DNA from: Pegea sp. RAD2-039 | Lineage: Eukaryota > Chordata > Thaliacea > Salpida > Salpidae | Assembly: GCA_034620365.1 (NCBI GenBank) | Contig: JAQGEQ010000084.1 | Location: 1,736,001-1,800,000, forward strand | DNA length: 64,000 nt | Reading direction: 5' to 3' | Position numbers and translations under genes: made by a program | Notes under the pieces: generated by a model | Database searches by the model: none | Told to the model about the DNA's origin: nothing | What the model saw: only the letters and a program-made list of their open reading frames with translations | Part shown: in pieces, positions 25,601-37,137 of the stretch | Position numbering within the stretch: position 1 is the first letter of the stretch | Layout of the letters: the number at the start of each line of letters is the position of its first letter

Positions 25601-26415
25601 TATTGCGAACATATTACAACAAGTAATTATACTAACCTATTAAGTAAAATTAAAAAGAAGTTTAATTTTAGTGTTTCCGTTTTTGTCAAATCAAAGCTTC
25701 AACATTCTTTTGAACACTGCAAAGTTACTTTGAAAACATTGCTCTCTACTAAGCATTATTTCCATTAAAAACCATTATGATCTTAAAAATATAGTTTCAT
25801 ATTAAAGTCATTACTAAATATAGTTCATCCAGATTAGAGAACTTTTTTTACTTAATGAATAAGATTCATATATTGGTCAATGTAGCTTGTAGGTTGCCGG
25901 TTTGCTTTCATGAGGGTCATTGAAATCAGGTTAAAGTTAAAAGCAACATGAAATTACAATTTAAAGACTGAGATTTTTATGAAAAATAAATAAATAGGCT
26001 ATTTTTAACTCTATTTGTGTTATTTAAATCTATAATCATCAAAATACCGTAAATATTACTTATAATTAAAAGTTGTAAGCTAATAATGTAATAATTCAAT
26101 TTTTTTAATGACCATATTAGTTCAAAACAAAGTTTCGCCTCAGTGTTTCAACAAACCATTCGCTATAAGTAATAGATTTTTCAATAAATAAAATATTCTT
26201 AAAAATGAATTACTAAACTTTTTATAATATTCAAAAATGAGGTGAAATTTTGAGACTGTGTTAAGCCTTAATTTTTATGTTACCTTATTTAACATACAAT
26301 ATTTAAAATATATTTTAATAAAAATAAAATATCTTTTAATAGTTCATACATGTTTTTTCTCAAATTCTAATTTTTTGGAATAAAGTAAACAAACTATAAT
26401 ATTAATATAAAGAAA

Positions 26416-29400
26416 ATGTTTGCTAAAAATAGAAGTTGTTGCAAGAAGATTTTTTATAACTTATATCATAGACACCAAAATTCATGTAAGTTATTTAGTG
26501 TTTAGCTATTTAGTTTTATCAAATCTACTTTAATAAATATTTTAGTAGGTTTATTTGACAAATCATTTAATGGATTTAATCAGAATGCCATCAGAACTGC
26601 TTCTTTTGCAAAAGAGTTAACTCTTGGAAAATTGAATATGGTTAAAATTTTGTTATTTGAAGTCTTTTTGTATAAAATGTTATTAAAAACATTTAGATAG
26701 AATTATATATATCTAATATCTGTCTCTGTTGTTTATTAATCCCGCCTAACACATGGATGATTTTGGGTTTGAGCCTGACACATATTTGCAACGAGGAACA
26801 GTCCATAAAAAAACCGGTTTGAACGGCCTTGAAGGGTGGTTAACACTTCTAGGAGACACAAAACTCCGAATTTGAAAGCCGAAGTTGGAGCACTTGTTTC
26901 AGTGTCGTTCTGACAGCTCCTGCGACGCCAGCTGGACGCAGCTGCATCAGTCCGTCTGTTCCGCTACATAACCTGGTTGGCGTGGAACCCTGCTGCATGG
27001 GCAACAACTGGATTGACATAACATTTGCTGAAGCAGACCATCTAATATGATAATTAATTTATAATTTCAAATTAATTCCAAAAACATTGATGTTGAACAG
27101 AGTTGGATCTATCCTTATCCTACTTTACCCACTGATCATGATCTTGATGAATTGAATTATCTAAGTGAGGCAGTTGGTAGGTTTTTTGAGGATCAAGTTG
27201 ATTCTAACTTGTTGGATAAAGATGGAAAAATGAATGATTGTGTGATGCAGGTTTATGATTGGTTTAATAATATAAAGATTAACTTTGATGATATTTTAGG
27301 GGCTCAAAGATATGGGCTTGTTCGGGATGCAGATTCCTTCTGAATATGGAGGCTTAGGACTAAACAATGTTCAATATGCGCGAGTTCTAGAAGAAATATC
27401 TAGAGATGGTTCTGTTGGTGTAATGTTAGCTGCTCACCAAGCTATTGGTTTAAAAGTAACAACCAGAAAGTGATTGGTTGCTAGGCAACTAATTTGCTTT
27501 TCAGGGTATTTTAATTGCCGGTAACGAAGAACAAAAAGCAAAATATCTCCCAAAATTGGCGTCAGGCGAGCTAGTCGCAGCGTTTGCACTCACTGAACCC
27601 TCTAGTGGAAGCGATGCAGCTTCGATTCGGTTCGTTTCAGTGATTTTACAACGGGAAATTTATTTGTTGATTTTAGAACACGTGCTAGACTCAGTGAAGA
27701 CGGCCAAAATTGGATTTTAAATGGGGAAAAAATTTGGATTACCAATGGAGGTTTTGCAGATGTGATGACAGTATTTGCAAAAACCACTGTTGCCAATAAC
27801 GACGGTAGTACTACAGATAAGGTCTGTAAATAGTTGCTAGACAACTGTAAAGCGATCAGTAACGCGATGGTTGTTACTAGGTAACCGCTTTTATCGTAGA
27901 ACGTAAGTTTGGTGGGGTGACTAGCGGAAAACCAGAAGATAAACTCGGAATTCGAGCTTCAAATAGTAAATTAGCTTTTAGCCTAAACACAACATTTATT
28001 TATCGTGTTCCAGCTTGTGCTGTTAACTTTGAGGACACTCCTGTCCCAAAACAAAACGTCCTTGGACCAGTTGGCGGCGGGTTTAAACTGGCTATGCAGA
28101 TCCTAAACGGTGGAAGGTAGTGTGGGACATTTTATGGTATGCCGTTGACTAGTTCTGGTCTTAGGTTCAGTATGGGCAGCAGTGTCGCTGGTCAGATGAA
28201 AAGAGTTGTTTCAATTTTGTCCCAACATGTCCACGAACGTCAGCAATTTGGACGGCCCTTGTCCGACTTTCAATTGGTTCAAAAGAAAATTTTTGAGATG
28301 TGTCTGGACATTTATGCCATGGAAAGTATGGCTTATATGACAGCTGGTCAAATGGACCAGCCCACTGTTGATGGAACTGGTCCAGACTGTTCAATTGAAG
28401 CTGCCATGGTCAAAGTAAGTGGTATGAGGAGCCTTATCGCCCCATTTATCCCTATTCTTCAGATTTACAGCTCAGAAGCGGCGTGGAAACACATTAGTGA
28501 GTCTCTACAAATCTTTGGAGGTTCAGGATACATGCGAGATTATCCATATGAGAGGATGCTGAGAGATGCAAGAATTTTACTGATTTTTGAGGTCAGTAAT
28601 CCAAGCCACCTTAAACCCCTGTTTATTTTTGTACTTCTAGGGAACCAATGAAATTTTACGGATGTTTGTGTCTCTCTCTTCTTTACAATTCGCCGGAAAC
28701 GATCTGAAACAACGCATGAGGTTGGTCTCTACTGCCCTCTAGTGGTCGCTAATGATCACCTTTATCAGTTGGTTGAAAAAAGGAAGTATTCGACAACGCG
28801 CTACTGCTCTCATGGATTTTATTCGCGATGAAATTGGTCGTCCCCGGAGCGGGATCTTTTCGGTCCACAACCCCGGTTTTAAGATCATTGAGGGACGGGT
28901 GACCACCAAGGACTGGTTACATCCATCTCTGCTGACCTGTTGTGCCACTCTTGAAGATGCTGCCCACCTGTACAGGACCAGAGTGTACCAAATGCTTAAA
29001 AAGTATGGACAGGTAAGTGGGCCAGAGTTGAAGCTTGTGATGTTGGCTGGATGTTGCCACAGAATGTGAGAGATGAACAATTAGAGCTGGAAGTGCTAGC
29101 TGATGTAGCAACGCTGTTGTACGCGATGACGTCAGTAATATCGCGCTGCAACAAATCACTTTTTCTCAGTCTCCGAAACTCTGAATATGAAAAGCATTTG
29201 TGTCAAGTCTTCATCCGCCGTTCCTTCAGACAAGTCTATCTGCTTCTTCAACGTCTCACAGGTGCCCCTGCCGCCCTGATCATTTATGACGAAGTATCAA
29301 CACTTTGTGATTTGCAGATCGCTACCGAGTAGAGCAGACCGATCTTCAGAAGCAATTGAGCGCTCATTTGATGGAAGAGCGTTCTTTTCCTTTTGTTCAT

Positions 29401-29493
29401 CCTCTTCAATTACCAGAAGATGATCTGGAAACAAATCCAGACTATCAACGTCATCTTGATTTAGTTCATAAATATCACGCCAATGACAAGTGA
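26416..29493 (+). CDS. ACAD9: ACAD9-type mitochondrial acyl-CoA dehydrogenase
   Basis: ACAD9 is an inner-membrane flavoprotein with long-chain acyl-CoA dehydrogenase ancestry that assembles respiratory complex I. Fourteen exons: 26416-26485, 26546-26640, 27101-27250, 27300-27455, 27505-27629, 27677-27821, 27881-27965, 28014-28116, 28165-28414, 28463-28591, 28641-28720, 28769-29012, 29063-29261, 29318-29493, giving 2007 nt (668 aa). The basic N-terminus [18 protein letters not shown] suits mitochondrial import, and [14 protein letters not shown] matches human RAFAKELFLGKI. Fold markers include [62 protein letters not shown] and the catalytic-Glu segment [14 protein letters not shown]-terminal [16 protein letters not shown] and [12 protein letters not shown] fit ACAD9 better than ACADVL. 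About 30 extra residues follow HPL. A SINE lies in intron 2. ACADVL is the alternative. Confidence 0.88.
26727..27046 (+). mobile_element. tRNA-derived SINE, copy B, in ACAD9 intron 2
   Basis: The head has CCCGCCTAACACATGGATG and a decayed B box (GGGTTTGAGCC). The body has ACACAAAACTCCGAATTTGAAA, TTCTGACAGCTCCTGCGACGCC, GCTGCATCAGTCCGTCTGTT and GGGCAACAACTGGAT. It accounts for most of the 460-bp intron, the longest in the gene. Same orientation as the gene. Confidence 0.8.
27477..27489. promoter_or_regulatory. RFX X-box palindrome in ACAD9 intron 27456-27504
   Basis: GTTGCTAGGCAAC, identical to the TICRR intronic site, lies in the middle of a 49-nt intron. Confidence 0.6.
27833..27885. promoter_or_regulatory. 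Two X-box-like palindromes in ACAD9 intron 27822-27880, one forming the acceptor
   Basis: GTTGCTAGACAAC (27833-27845, one mismatch) and GTTACTAGGTAAC (27873-27885, perfect palindrome about its centre). In the second the AG at 27879-27880 is the 3' splice site and the right arm is coding (V-T). Confidence 0.55.
28732..28745. promoter_or_regulatory. CTCF core match in ACAD9 intron 28721-28768
   Basis: The minus strand reads CCACTAGAGGGCAG, a full match to CCACNAGRKGGCRS, in a 48-nt intron. It is the best CTCF-like site in the window. Confidence 0.4.
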
Positions 29494-29555
29494 CGTCATC
29501 AATTTTGTTTTGTGAACTTCTTAAGTTATTGTCAGATTGTTTGATGACGTCATCA

Positions 29556-29561
29556 AATAAA
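29556..29561 (+). terminator. ACAD9 poly(A) signal candidate
   Basis: AATAAA, 63 bases after the ACAD9 stop, next to a TGACGTCATC copy. Confidence 0.5.
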
Positions 29562-31792
29562 TTCTTTCTTTTTATTTTGATGATTTCTTCGAAAAAAATT
29601 GAATGATCCTCTTCCAGTCAGTTCCAGTCTGTTGTAGAAAACTTTTTGAAAATGGAAATAGCTTTAAGTTTTTCATTGAAACAGTTTAGACAAAGTTTTT
29701 GTTTTCAACAAAGATTTCAACATCGTTAAGTCAGATTTTAAACAAATTATTTTATTTTGAAAGTTTAAAAACTTATTTGAGTCATCTAAGTTGAAGTAAT
29801 CGATAAGATTAATGACTGGAGAATATATTTGATAAATTAATAATAATTATTTCATCGTTTTTGTTTTGAAATAATCAAAACGTCAGTAAATTGTTTAGAA
29901 GACTAAAGAAGGACTGAATAGCTTGTAATTAAATCTTATGAACTAGTTGTTAGGTAAACGGATTTCTTTAAAAGACGGTAAGGTGACATTTCGGCCGACT
30001 TCTCAATTATACCGTTTACTTTTATGGCCAGGTTTCTCATAACATCTTTCTCTATCAAATAGATGAACTGAATATGTATCTAGTTGACATATCAAATTCA
30101 TTCAAATCAAACTTAATAACAATTTTGTAATCAAAACCCTTCCCAAAAGCAAGATCAAATCATATAATTTAAAAATCAATTACAGAACATTTATTTTAAA
30201 TATATTTAAAATCTGTTTAGGCAGTGATGGTTTTTTGAAATCTTTGCAAGAAAAAAACTTCTTTAAGTGTCGCTAGTAAAGTCTGTTTGATTCATGTTTT
30301 GATAAACACAAAGTTTAAAGAATTTTAAACATAGAGATCGACTTCAATAGATTCAAAAGATTTATTTTTAAAAGATAATGCATATTATAATAAAATTAAA
30401 GCTCGATCATAAGGATTTAATGGTATGAATTTTTAAGGTATTCATAATTATACATAAGGAATAACATTTTTTAAAATTTATTTTAGACAAGTTTGAAAAC
30501 TGGTAGTAGAAAAATATATATTTGATTCAACGCGTGGCTGCGAGTGACAAATTCTGCAGCTCTTATAACGAACAAAGTAATAAAAAAGTAAAAATAAGAA
30601 AGATAATCTTTCTTAAGTATCATAATTTAAGATAATTGATATAAGAATAATAGGAACACAGCAGAGGCATCAGTAAAATATAAATTGTGAATCAAAAATT
30701 TATTATAGCAAAATAAGTGAAGAAACTGGTAGTTTTCCATATCACTTTTTAAAGAAATGACTTAAACAATATTTAAAAAGAAATTGAAAGCAGTGATAGA
30801 TTTTGAAGTAATGATGGAGTCGGTATGAACAACAGAAATTTGATTTTAATGATTGAAAAACTATTTGAATTAAACCAATTAGGATAAAATTGTTACCTAA
30901 TTTTGTTTGATATTTAAATTTTATTTTAGGAAGAAGCCATTTTAGTCAAAGATATATTCATTTTAATACATCAAGTAAATAGTTAATTCAAAATTTTTTA
31001 TAAGATAATCATTTAGAGAAGTTGTAATGACAATTTAGAATTATTTAAGTTATTATAAAGTTGATGTTTCCAATTTAATTTTATTCAAAGTTTATTTATT
31101 TAAAGTTTAATTGTTTGAGTAAAATTAAAACTAACAATTTAGTCAGAATTAATTTCTAATTTGCTTCTAAACTTGATATAAGTTGAATTAAAGCATTTTA
31201 ATTGAAACTTTTATCAAACTTCTGATATTCACATAAGAACCTGTTTTATTTAATGTATATTTCTTTATAATATTATTAATGTTAAACTAATAATTGTAAT
31301 AATTATGTTTTTTAGCAAAATTTTTATGAGAATTGTTTTAATATTATTATTTTTTGTTTTATAAAATATTTGTTTGAATTCAATTGAATTAAATTTTGAT
31401 TAAGATTTATTTTACAATTTATAAAAGTAATTTTATAACTAAATTTTTTATTAAAATCATCTAACTTATTTCGAAATATTTTAATAAAACTTTTAATTCA
31501 AAATTTAATTATTCTTTGGATTTTATATAAAAACCAATTTTGTAAAGAAAAGTTTTTTAGATTAATTTAGCATTTTAATCATAAAAATATTTTTATACAA
31601 CAAAATAAACAAAATAATCTAAAATTTTATTGAAGATGAGGCTGTTGGTTGCAACAAAAAGATTTTTAATTTATTCAAATTATTAAAAAAAATTAGAATC
31701 TTTTACTAAAAATCGAATCTTCTGTTTTTATAGGTTTTGATATTTTCAAACATATTTTTGTTTAACTTCAACTGTTTGAATATAAAACAAAA
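29562..31792. other. AT-rich spacer between ACAD9 and PRPF6
   Basis: No coding exon or known repeat recognised. TTTTTATAG near 31732 could be a 5' UTR acceptor for PRPF6, whose ATG is at 31793 in a good context (AAACAAAAATGG). Confidence 0.6.
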
Positions 31793-34700
31793 ATGGGAGA
31801 CTTAAGCAGTCAAAAGAAGAAAAAGCCGTGGTTAGGACAGCCTGCCCCGCCAGGATATGTCCCTGGCCTCGGAAGAGGGTCAGTCTGGTAATTAAAATTT
31901 AAAATTTTTCTAAAATCTTCAAATAATCTTCAGAGCCACCGGATTCACTACAAGATCTGATATTGGTCCGGCAAGAGATGTGAGTGACCCAACAGATGAT
32001 AGACATGCCCCTCCAGGTCAACGGACAGTTGGGGACCAGTTGAAGGCTAAGAAGCCTGATGATGATGACGATGAAGATTTAAATGATGCTAACTATGATG
32101 AGGTAAGGTGATGACGTCATCACTTGTCATTTGTGACGTCATTGATGTTGGTGCAGTTTGGTGGGTATGCGGGAAATCTATTTTCAAGTGGTCCATATGA
32201 AGAAGATGATGAAGAAGCAGATAAGATCTATGATGGGATTGATCGAAGGATGGATGGGAGGAGGAAGCAGTATCGAGAACGACGTGAAAAAGAAGAATTG
32301 GAAAAGTTTCGAGAAGAACGTCCTAAGATTCAACAAATGTTTTCTGATTTGAAGAGAAAACTTGTGACAGTAAGCTAATCATCTTCCTACATCCGATCAT
32401 CTTGCATCTGATCTTCGTACATCCGATCTTCTTACATCTGATCTTCTTTAGATTGATGATGAGGAATGGTATAATATCCCTGAAGTCGGAGATGCGAGGA
32501 ACAAACGTCAACGAAATCCTCGTCTTGAAAAAATCACTCCGATTCCTGACACTTTATTCGCACGTGGTCTCGCCCAGGGGGCCACAGTTTCATCCATAGA
32601 CGCTCGACCAGGTGGACTAGCCACACCCTTCTCTACTGGTTTACATTCAGCTATTCCTGGTTCTAACTGGTCCGCAACCCCATCTGGTGAACTGGACATG
32701 AGAAAAATAGGACAAGCTCGTAATACTTTGATGGATATGCGCCTCAGTCAAGTATCAGATTCAGTTAGTGGTCAGACAGTCGTGGACCCGAAGGGTTATC
32801 TTACTGACCTTCATTCAATGCTGCCCCAATATGGTGGAAATGTTGATGACATCCAAAAAGCGCGACTTCTTTTGAAGTCTGTTCGCGAAACAAACCCAAA
32901 ACATTCACCTGGTTGGGTTGCATCTGCTAGACTTGAAGAAGCAACTGGAAAGATACAAGCTGCTCGTAACATCATCATGAAGGGCACTGAAATGTGTCCC
33001 AAGGTCAGTCCGGTGTGTCTTTGTCGGTGTTTAGTGATGAAGATAAGTTTCAGAGTGAAGATGTGTGGTTAGAAGCTGCCCGCTTACAACCTGTTGATGT
33101 TTCGAAGGCTGTTTGTGCAACTGCAGTCATGAAGTTGCCTCAATCTGTCAGAATCTGGATTAGGGCTGCAGATCTTGAACAAGATGTGAAATCTAAAAAG
33201 AAGATCTATCGCAAAGGTACCATCAACTTCCACTTATTTCTTCTTTTACCCACTTGTTCCGCTTGAATGCACAGCGCTTGAAAAAATCCCGAATTCAGTT
33301 CGATTATGGAAAGTGGCGGTAGAGTTGGAAGAATCTGATGATGCAAGGATCATGTTGGGGCGGGCTGTAGAATGCTGCCCACATTCAACTGATTTGTGGC
33401 TGGCACTAGCCAAGTTGGAATCCTACCAAAACGCCAGACAGGTCAGTATCCGGTTGCTATGGTTACCTGGTCGCTAACTCGTCTTTCAGGTGCTGAATAC
33501 GGCGCGAAAGAATATTCCGACCGACCGTCAGATTTGGATCACAGCCGCAAAACTCGAAGAAGCTCACGATAACGTGGAATCAGTGAACCGTGTAATCGAG
33601 CGCGCGTTTCAAGCACTCAAAATCCACAAGATGGATTTGAACAGGTTGGTGAAGAAGATTTGGAGATCAGTTGCATCCTCTTGATCTTTCAGAGATCAAT
33701 GGATACAGGATGCTGAGGATGCGGAGAAGTCGGGAAGCGTCGTGACTTGTCAGAGTATCATCAAGAATGTCATTGGGATTGGAGTTGAAGAAGAGGATCG
33801 GAAGTCAACTTGGATGAATGATGCAGAAAGTTGCATCAGTCACAAAGCGTATGAATGCGCGCGCGCCATCTACGCTTACTCACTTCACGTCTTTCCCAAG
33901 TACGTCATCATGTTTCTGATGTGTTGTGATGACGTCATTGTTGTATGTAGTAAAAAGAGTGTCTGGTTGCGAGCTGCTCATCTAGAGAAGAATCACGGAA
34001 CGCGAGAAGCTCTTGAAGATTTGCTCGATCGTGGAGTTAAAAGATGTCCTGAAGCTGAAGTGTTATGGTTGATGGCTGCTAAGTCCAAGTGGTTAGCCAA
34101 TCAAGTGGCTGAAGCTCGGACCGCGTTGTCGTGTGCTTTTCGCGTCAATCCAAATTCGGAGAATATTTGGTTGGCTGCAGTGAAATTGGAATCGGAAAAT
34201 AATGAGCATGATCGTGCTCGGAAGCTACTCGCTAACGCGCGAAGTAACGCGTGTACTGCTCGAGTGATGATGAAGGTTGGTTGTTGCTGGTTTACTAATG
34301 GTTGGTTGTTGCTGGTTTACTAATGGTTGGTTGTTGCTGGTTGGCTGGTTGTTGCTGGTTTACTAATGGCTGGTTGTTGCTGGTTTACTAATGGTTGGTT
34401 GTAAATTGTTTTTAATGACTTTTTTTAACAGTCTGTCAAACTGGAATGGTGTCTTGGTAACCTGGATGACGCAAAGAAGCTTCTAGAAGAAGCTGTTACA
34501 AAATATCCCGATTTTGCTAAATTATGGATGATGAAAGGACAAATTGAAGAACAGATGGGCGAAATCGAAGCAGCAAGGGCGGCATTCACCGAAGGTATCA
34601 ATAAATGTCCCAAGTCCATTCCACTCTGGCTTCAATGGAGCAGTTTAGAAGAACGTCACAAACGAATCACAAAATCTCGCGCTGTCATGGAAAAAGCGCG

Positions 34701-35389
34701 CGTCAAGAACCCCAGTAACCCTGAACTACTGTAAGTGCCCCTTAAACGCCCCTTTCACATCACTTTAAAAGCCACTTTCTCTTGTAGACTTTTTTCAATC
34801 CGTTTAGAGTTACGCAGTGGAAATCGAATCGCGCGTCGATTGATGGCCGAAGCGCTACAAAAGTGTCCAACATCCGGGCTACTGTGGGCCGAAGCCATCA
34901 AGATGGAGCCTCGATTACAACGTAAAACTAAAGGGATAGATGCCCTGAAAAAGTGTGACAACGACCCACATGTGTTGCTCGCTGTTGCCAGGTGATTATC
35001 ACGTGTTGATGACGTCATAGTAACGTGACGCTCGCGTCAGATTGTTTTGGAGTGAAGGAGTGATGACGAAAGCACGAGAATGGTTTCAACGGACTGAGAA
35101 ACTCGATCATTCATTGGGCGATATTTGGGCCTATTACTATCGCTTCGAGTTAGATCATGGCAACGAGGTGAGTGTGACGTCATAAACGCGAAAGGCGATG
35201 ACGTTGTGTTGGTTGCAGAAAGAACAAGAAAGCGTGATGCGTAAATGTATTCATGCTGAACCTCGTTATGGTGAATTGTGGCAATCGGTTTCAAAAGACA
35301 TCAAAAATTGGAAGTTGAGGACCAAAGATCTTCTTCCTATCGTTGCCTCAAAGACTACTCCTGCTTTTAAGAGCGAGATCGGATTGTGA
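31793..35389 (+). CDS. PRPF6: PRPF6 (U5/tri-snRNP HAT-repeat splicing factor)
   Basis: PRPF6/Prp6 bridges the U5 and U4/U6 snRNPs in the tri-snRNP. Thirteen exons: 31793-31878, 31934-32102, 32157-32369, 32452-33003, 33054-33216, 33275-33441, 33490-33644, 33693-33899, 33951-34275, 34432-34730, 34788-34991, 35041-35167, 35219-35389, giving 2838 nt (945 aa; human 941). The N-terminal PRP1 domain is nearly identical to human ([67 protein letters not shown]). [20 protein letters not shown] and [17 protein letters not shown] follow, then HAT repeats through the C-terminus ([64 protein letters not shown]). Intron 3 and intron 9 carry tandem repeats; four introns carry TGACGTCA and one an X-box. Confidence 0.97.
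32370..32451 (+). repeat. Tandem 15-bp repeat filling PRPF6 intron 3
   Basis: About four degenerate units of type CATCYGATCTTCTTA run up to the acceptor CTTCTTTAG. The same CATCTGATCTTC string occurs in TNPO1 introns. Confidence 0.75.
33453..33466. promoter_or_regulatory. RFX X-box in PRPF6 intron 33442-33489
   Basis: The minus strand reads GTAACCATAGCAAC, a full match to the GTHNYYATRRNAAC X-box form, in a 48-nt intron. Confidence 0.6.
34275..34400 (+). repeat. Tandem 25-bp repeat in PRPF6 intron 34276-34431
   Basis: About four to five copies of a GGTTGGTTGTTGCTGG-TTTACTAAT unit. Four TACTAAT copies are at 34293-34299, 34318-34324, 34361-34367 and 34386-34392. The unit also repeats the GTTGGT of the real 5' splice site. 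This intron is three times longer than its neighbours. Confidence 0.85.
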
Positions 35390-35643
35390 GATCATCTTAT
35401 TGATGCGGATGTTTTGTATTTTATTATTTTAGACAAAATGTTAATTTCGATTCAGTTAGAATTGATTGAAGATTGTTTTTGTGTAAAAAATTAATGAAGA
35501 TTTCCAAGTGATCGGCTCCTGGATTTGTTGGAAGCACAAAAAGTTTTAGAAAATTATCTAAAAATATAAATCTTCAGAATACTTCTTTAAAAGTATTTAT
35601 TTCAAATTCTGTCAAAACTAAAAAGTTTTATTTACTTTTTTTG

Positions 35644-35649
35644 AATAAA
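35644..35649 (+). terminator. PRPF6 poly(A) signal candidate
   Basis: AATAAA about 255 bases after the PRPF6 stop, the first clear hexamer downstream. Confidence 0.4.
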
Positions 35650-36584
35650 GAAGTTGAAAGATTTTGTCTTCTAAAGTTGTGTCTAGTTCAATTGAAACAG
35701 ACAAATTCTCACAAAGATATTTACAATCAGAAATAGTCTGTCTCTGCAAGTATATAGAACAATTTCAAACTTCAATTGAAAAATAATAATAATAATTATT
35801 CAAAACTATTTCTCAGTAATACTGTTCATAATAGTAGTTCCTCCAAAACCATTCAAGTGTAGAATTGGATCATTAGAATAAAAAACAAAAGCTCCAATAA
35901 ATACAGAACTGATGAATACTGAAAATTGTAATAAGTAAATTTTGATATGTATAGATGAAATATACTACCAGCATTTATGACCACACTAATCAACAAACTT
36001 CTTCCGTTTCCAAATCATAGAGCTGATTGTTTTGTAGTTGTAATTACACCAAGATGGTTTGGATATGAGAACTAGAAATGAGGAATTTTGAAGTAGTTGT
36101 TGATAACAGATGCAAGTCGTTGACATCAACTAAACATTTAGTTGCTTCAGCGACGTATGATTGAAATTCAACTGTAAATTAAGTTCCAGTCATTTTTTCC
36201 TGGTTTTTAAGGTTAAGCAAACTATTTGAAATTATTCATTTCAGTTTTCTTGATTGTTTTGTAAAATAAAATCTTGTTAAAAATAATTTTATTTTTGTTC
36301 ACTAAAAAAACTTGGCTTTTTTGGTTAAAATGTAAATAGATAGTGAACACATTAAAAAAGTTGATACTTAAGTTCATTAGGTGATAGTGGTTGATAAATA
36401 TTATTTAAAAAAAGGTTGATTAAACATTTAGAGATTTTGATGATAGTTAATTTATAATTCTAATACTCTTCGGATGTAATCTACTAATTTTGTCGACTGT
36501 GTTTTATATTTAATTGATAGGAACCTATATGGGATAAGTCGCCATATTCTATTGTATCTCTAAATGCTTGAACTTATTCAGTGT
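35650..36584. other. Spacer after PRPF6
   Basis: AT-rich; nothing recognisable on either strand. Confidence 0.6.
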
Positions 36585-36830
36585 CTGTAAAGTAGCCGTT
36601 ATCACGCCCGCCTAACACGTGGAAGGTCCCAAGTTCGATCCAAGGCAGACACATATTTGTAACAAGAACAAGTCCATAAAATACCCGGATAAAGGATTAA
36701 AATGGCCTGCTTCGGCCGAGAACAACCATGCTGTAAGCCAGGGCAGAAACTAAAGATTGTGCAGTGGAACAGACAAACTGATGCAGCTACGCCCAGTTGA
36801 CGTCGCAGAAGCTGCCAGGACTATACTGAA
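36585..36830. mobile_element. Rearranged SINE, copy C (3' half inverted)
   Basis: The head (36585-36700) is in plus orientation: AGTAGCCGTTATCACGCCCG, CCTAACACGTGG, B-box-like AGTTCGATCC and ACCCGGATAAA. From about 36703 the sequence is the reverse complement of the SINE tail: GGCCTGCTTCGGCCGAGAAC, then AGGGCAGAAA, CAGACAAACTGATGCAGC, GTCGCAGAAGCTGCCAGGAC. The internal block with the AACTCCG hairpin is missing. Confidence 0.75.
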
Positions 36831-37137
36831 TTATATTTAGAACCCTGTGATTTAAGTACTACGAATTTGTGTTTTCATTTTTTAAAAATCGTAAAATTTA
36901 AGTTTCTTAATATAAAATCAACTGAAAACTGTTTTGTTGCACATAAAAGTATTTAAAAAATAGTTATTATAATATTAGTGAAATTGGATATTAAACAAAC
37001 TTGTTACGTAGAAAACTTAAAGGTAATTATTACGTAATTATGGAATTTGTTTTTTAACTTTAAGCTTTATTTCAAATAACTACATAATGATGATTTTATT
37101 TTTTTAATTACTAAATTTTGATATTGATACAAAGAAG

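Larger units (their letters stand above)
17925..26415. other. Long AT-rich gap between CDC14 and ACAD9
   Basis: No coding exon was recognised in 8.5 kb on either strand. The first several hundred bases are probably CDC14 3' UTR: there is an ATTAAA near 17943 and an AATAAA at 18731-18736. Two less AT-rich islands with regulatory-looking motifs stand out (20940-21560 and 22380-22640). Open frames such as 24357-24548 are AT-rich chance frames. Confidence 0.6.
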
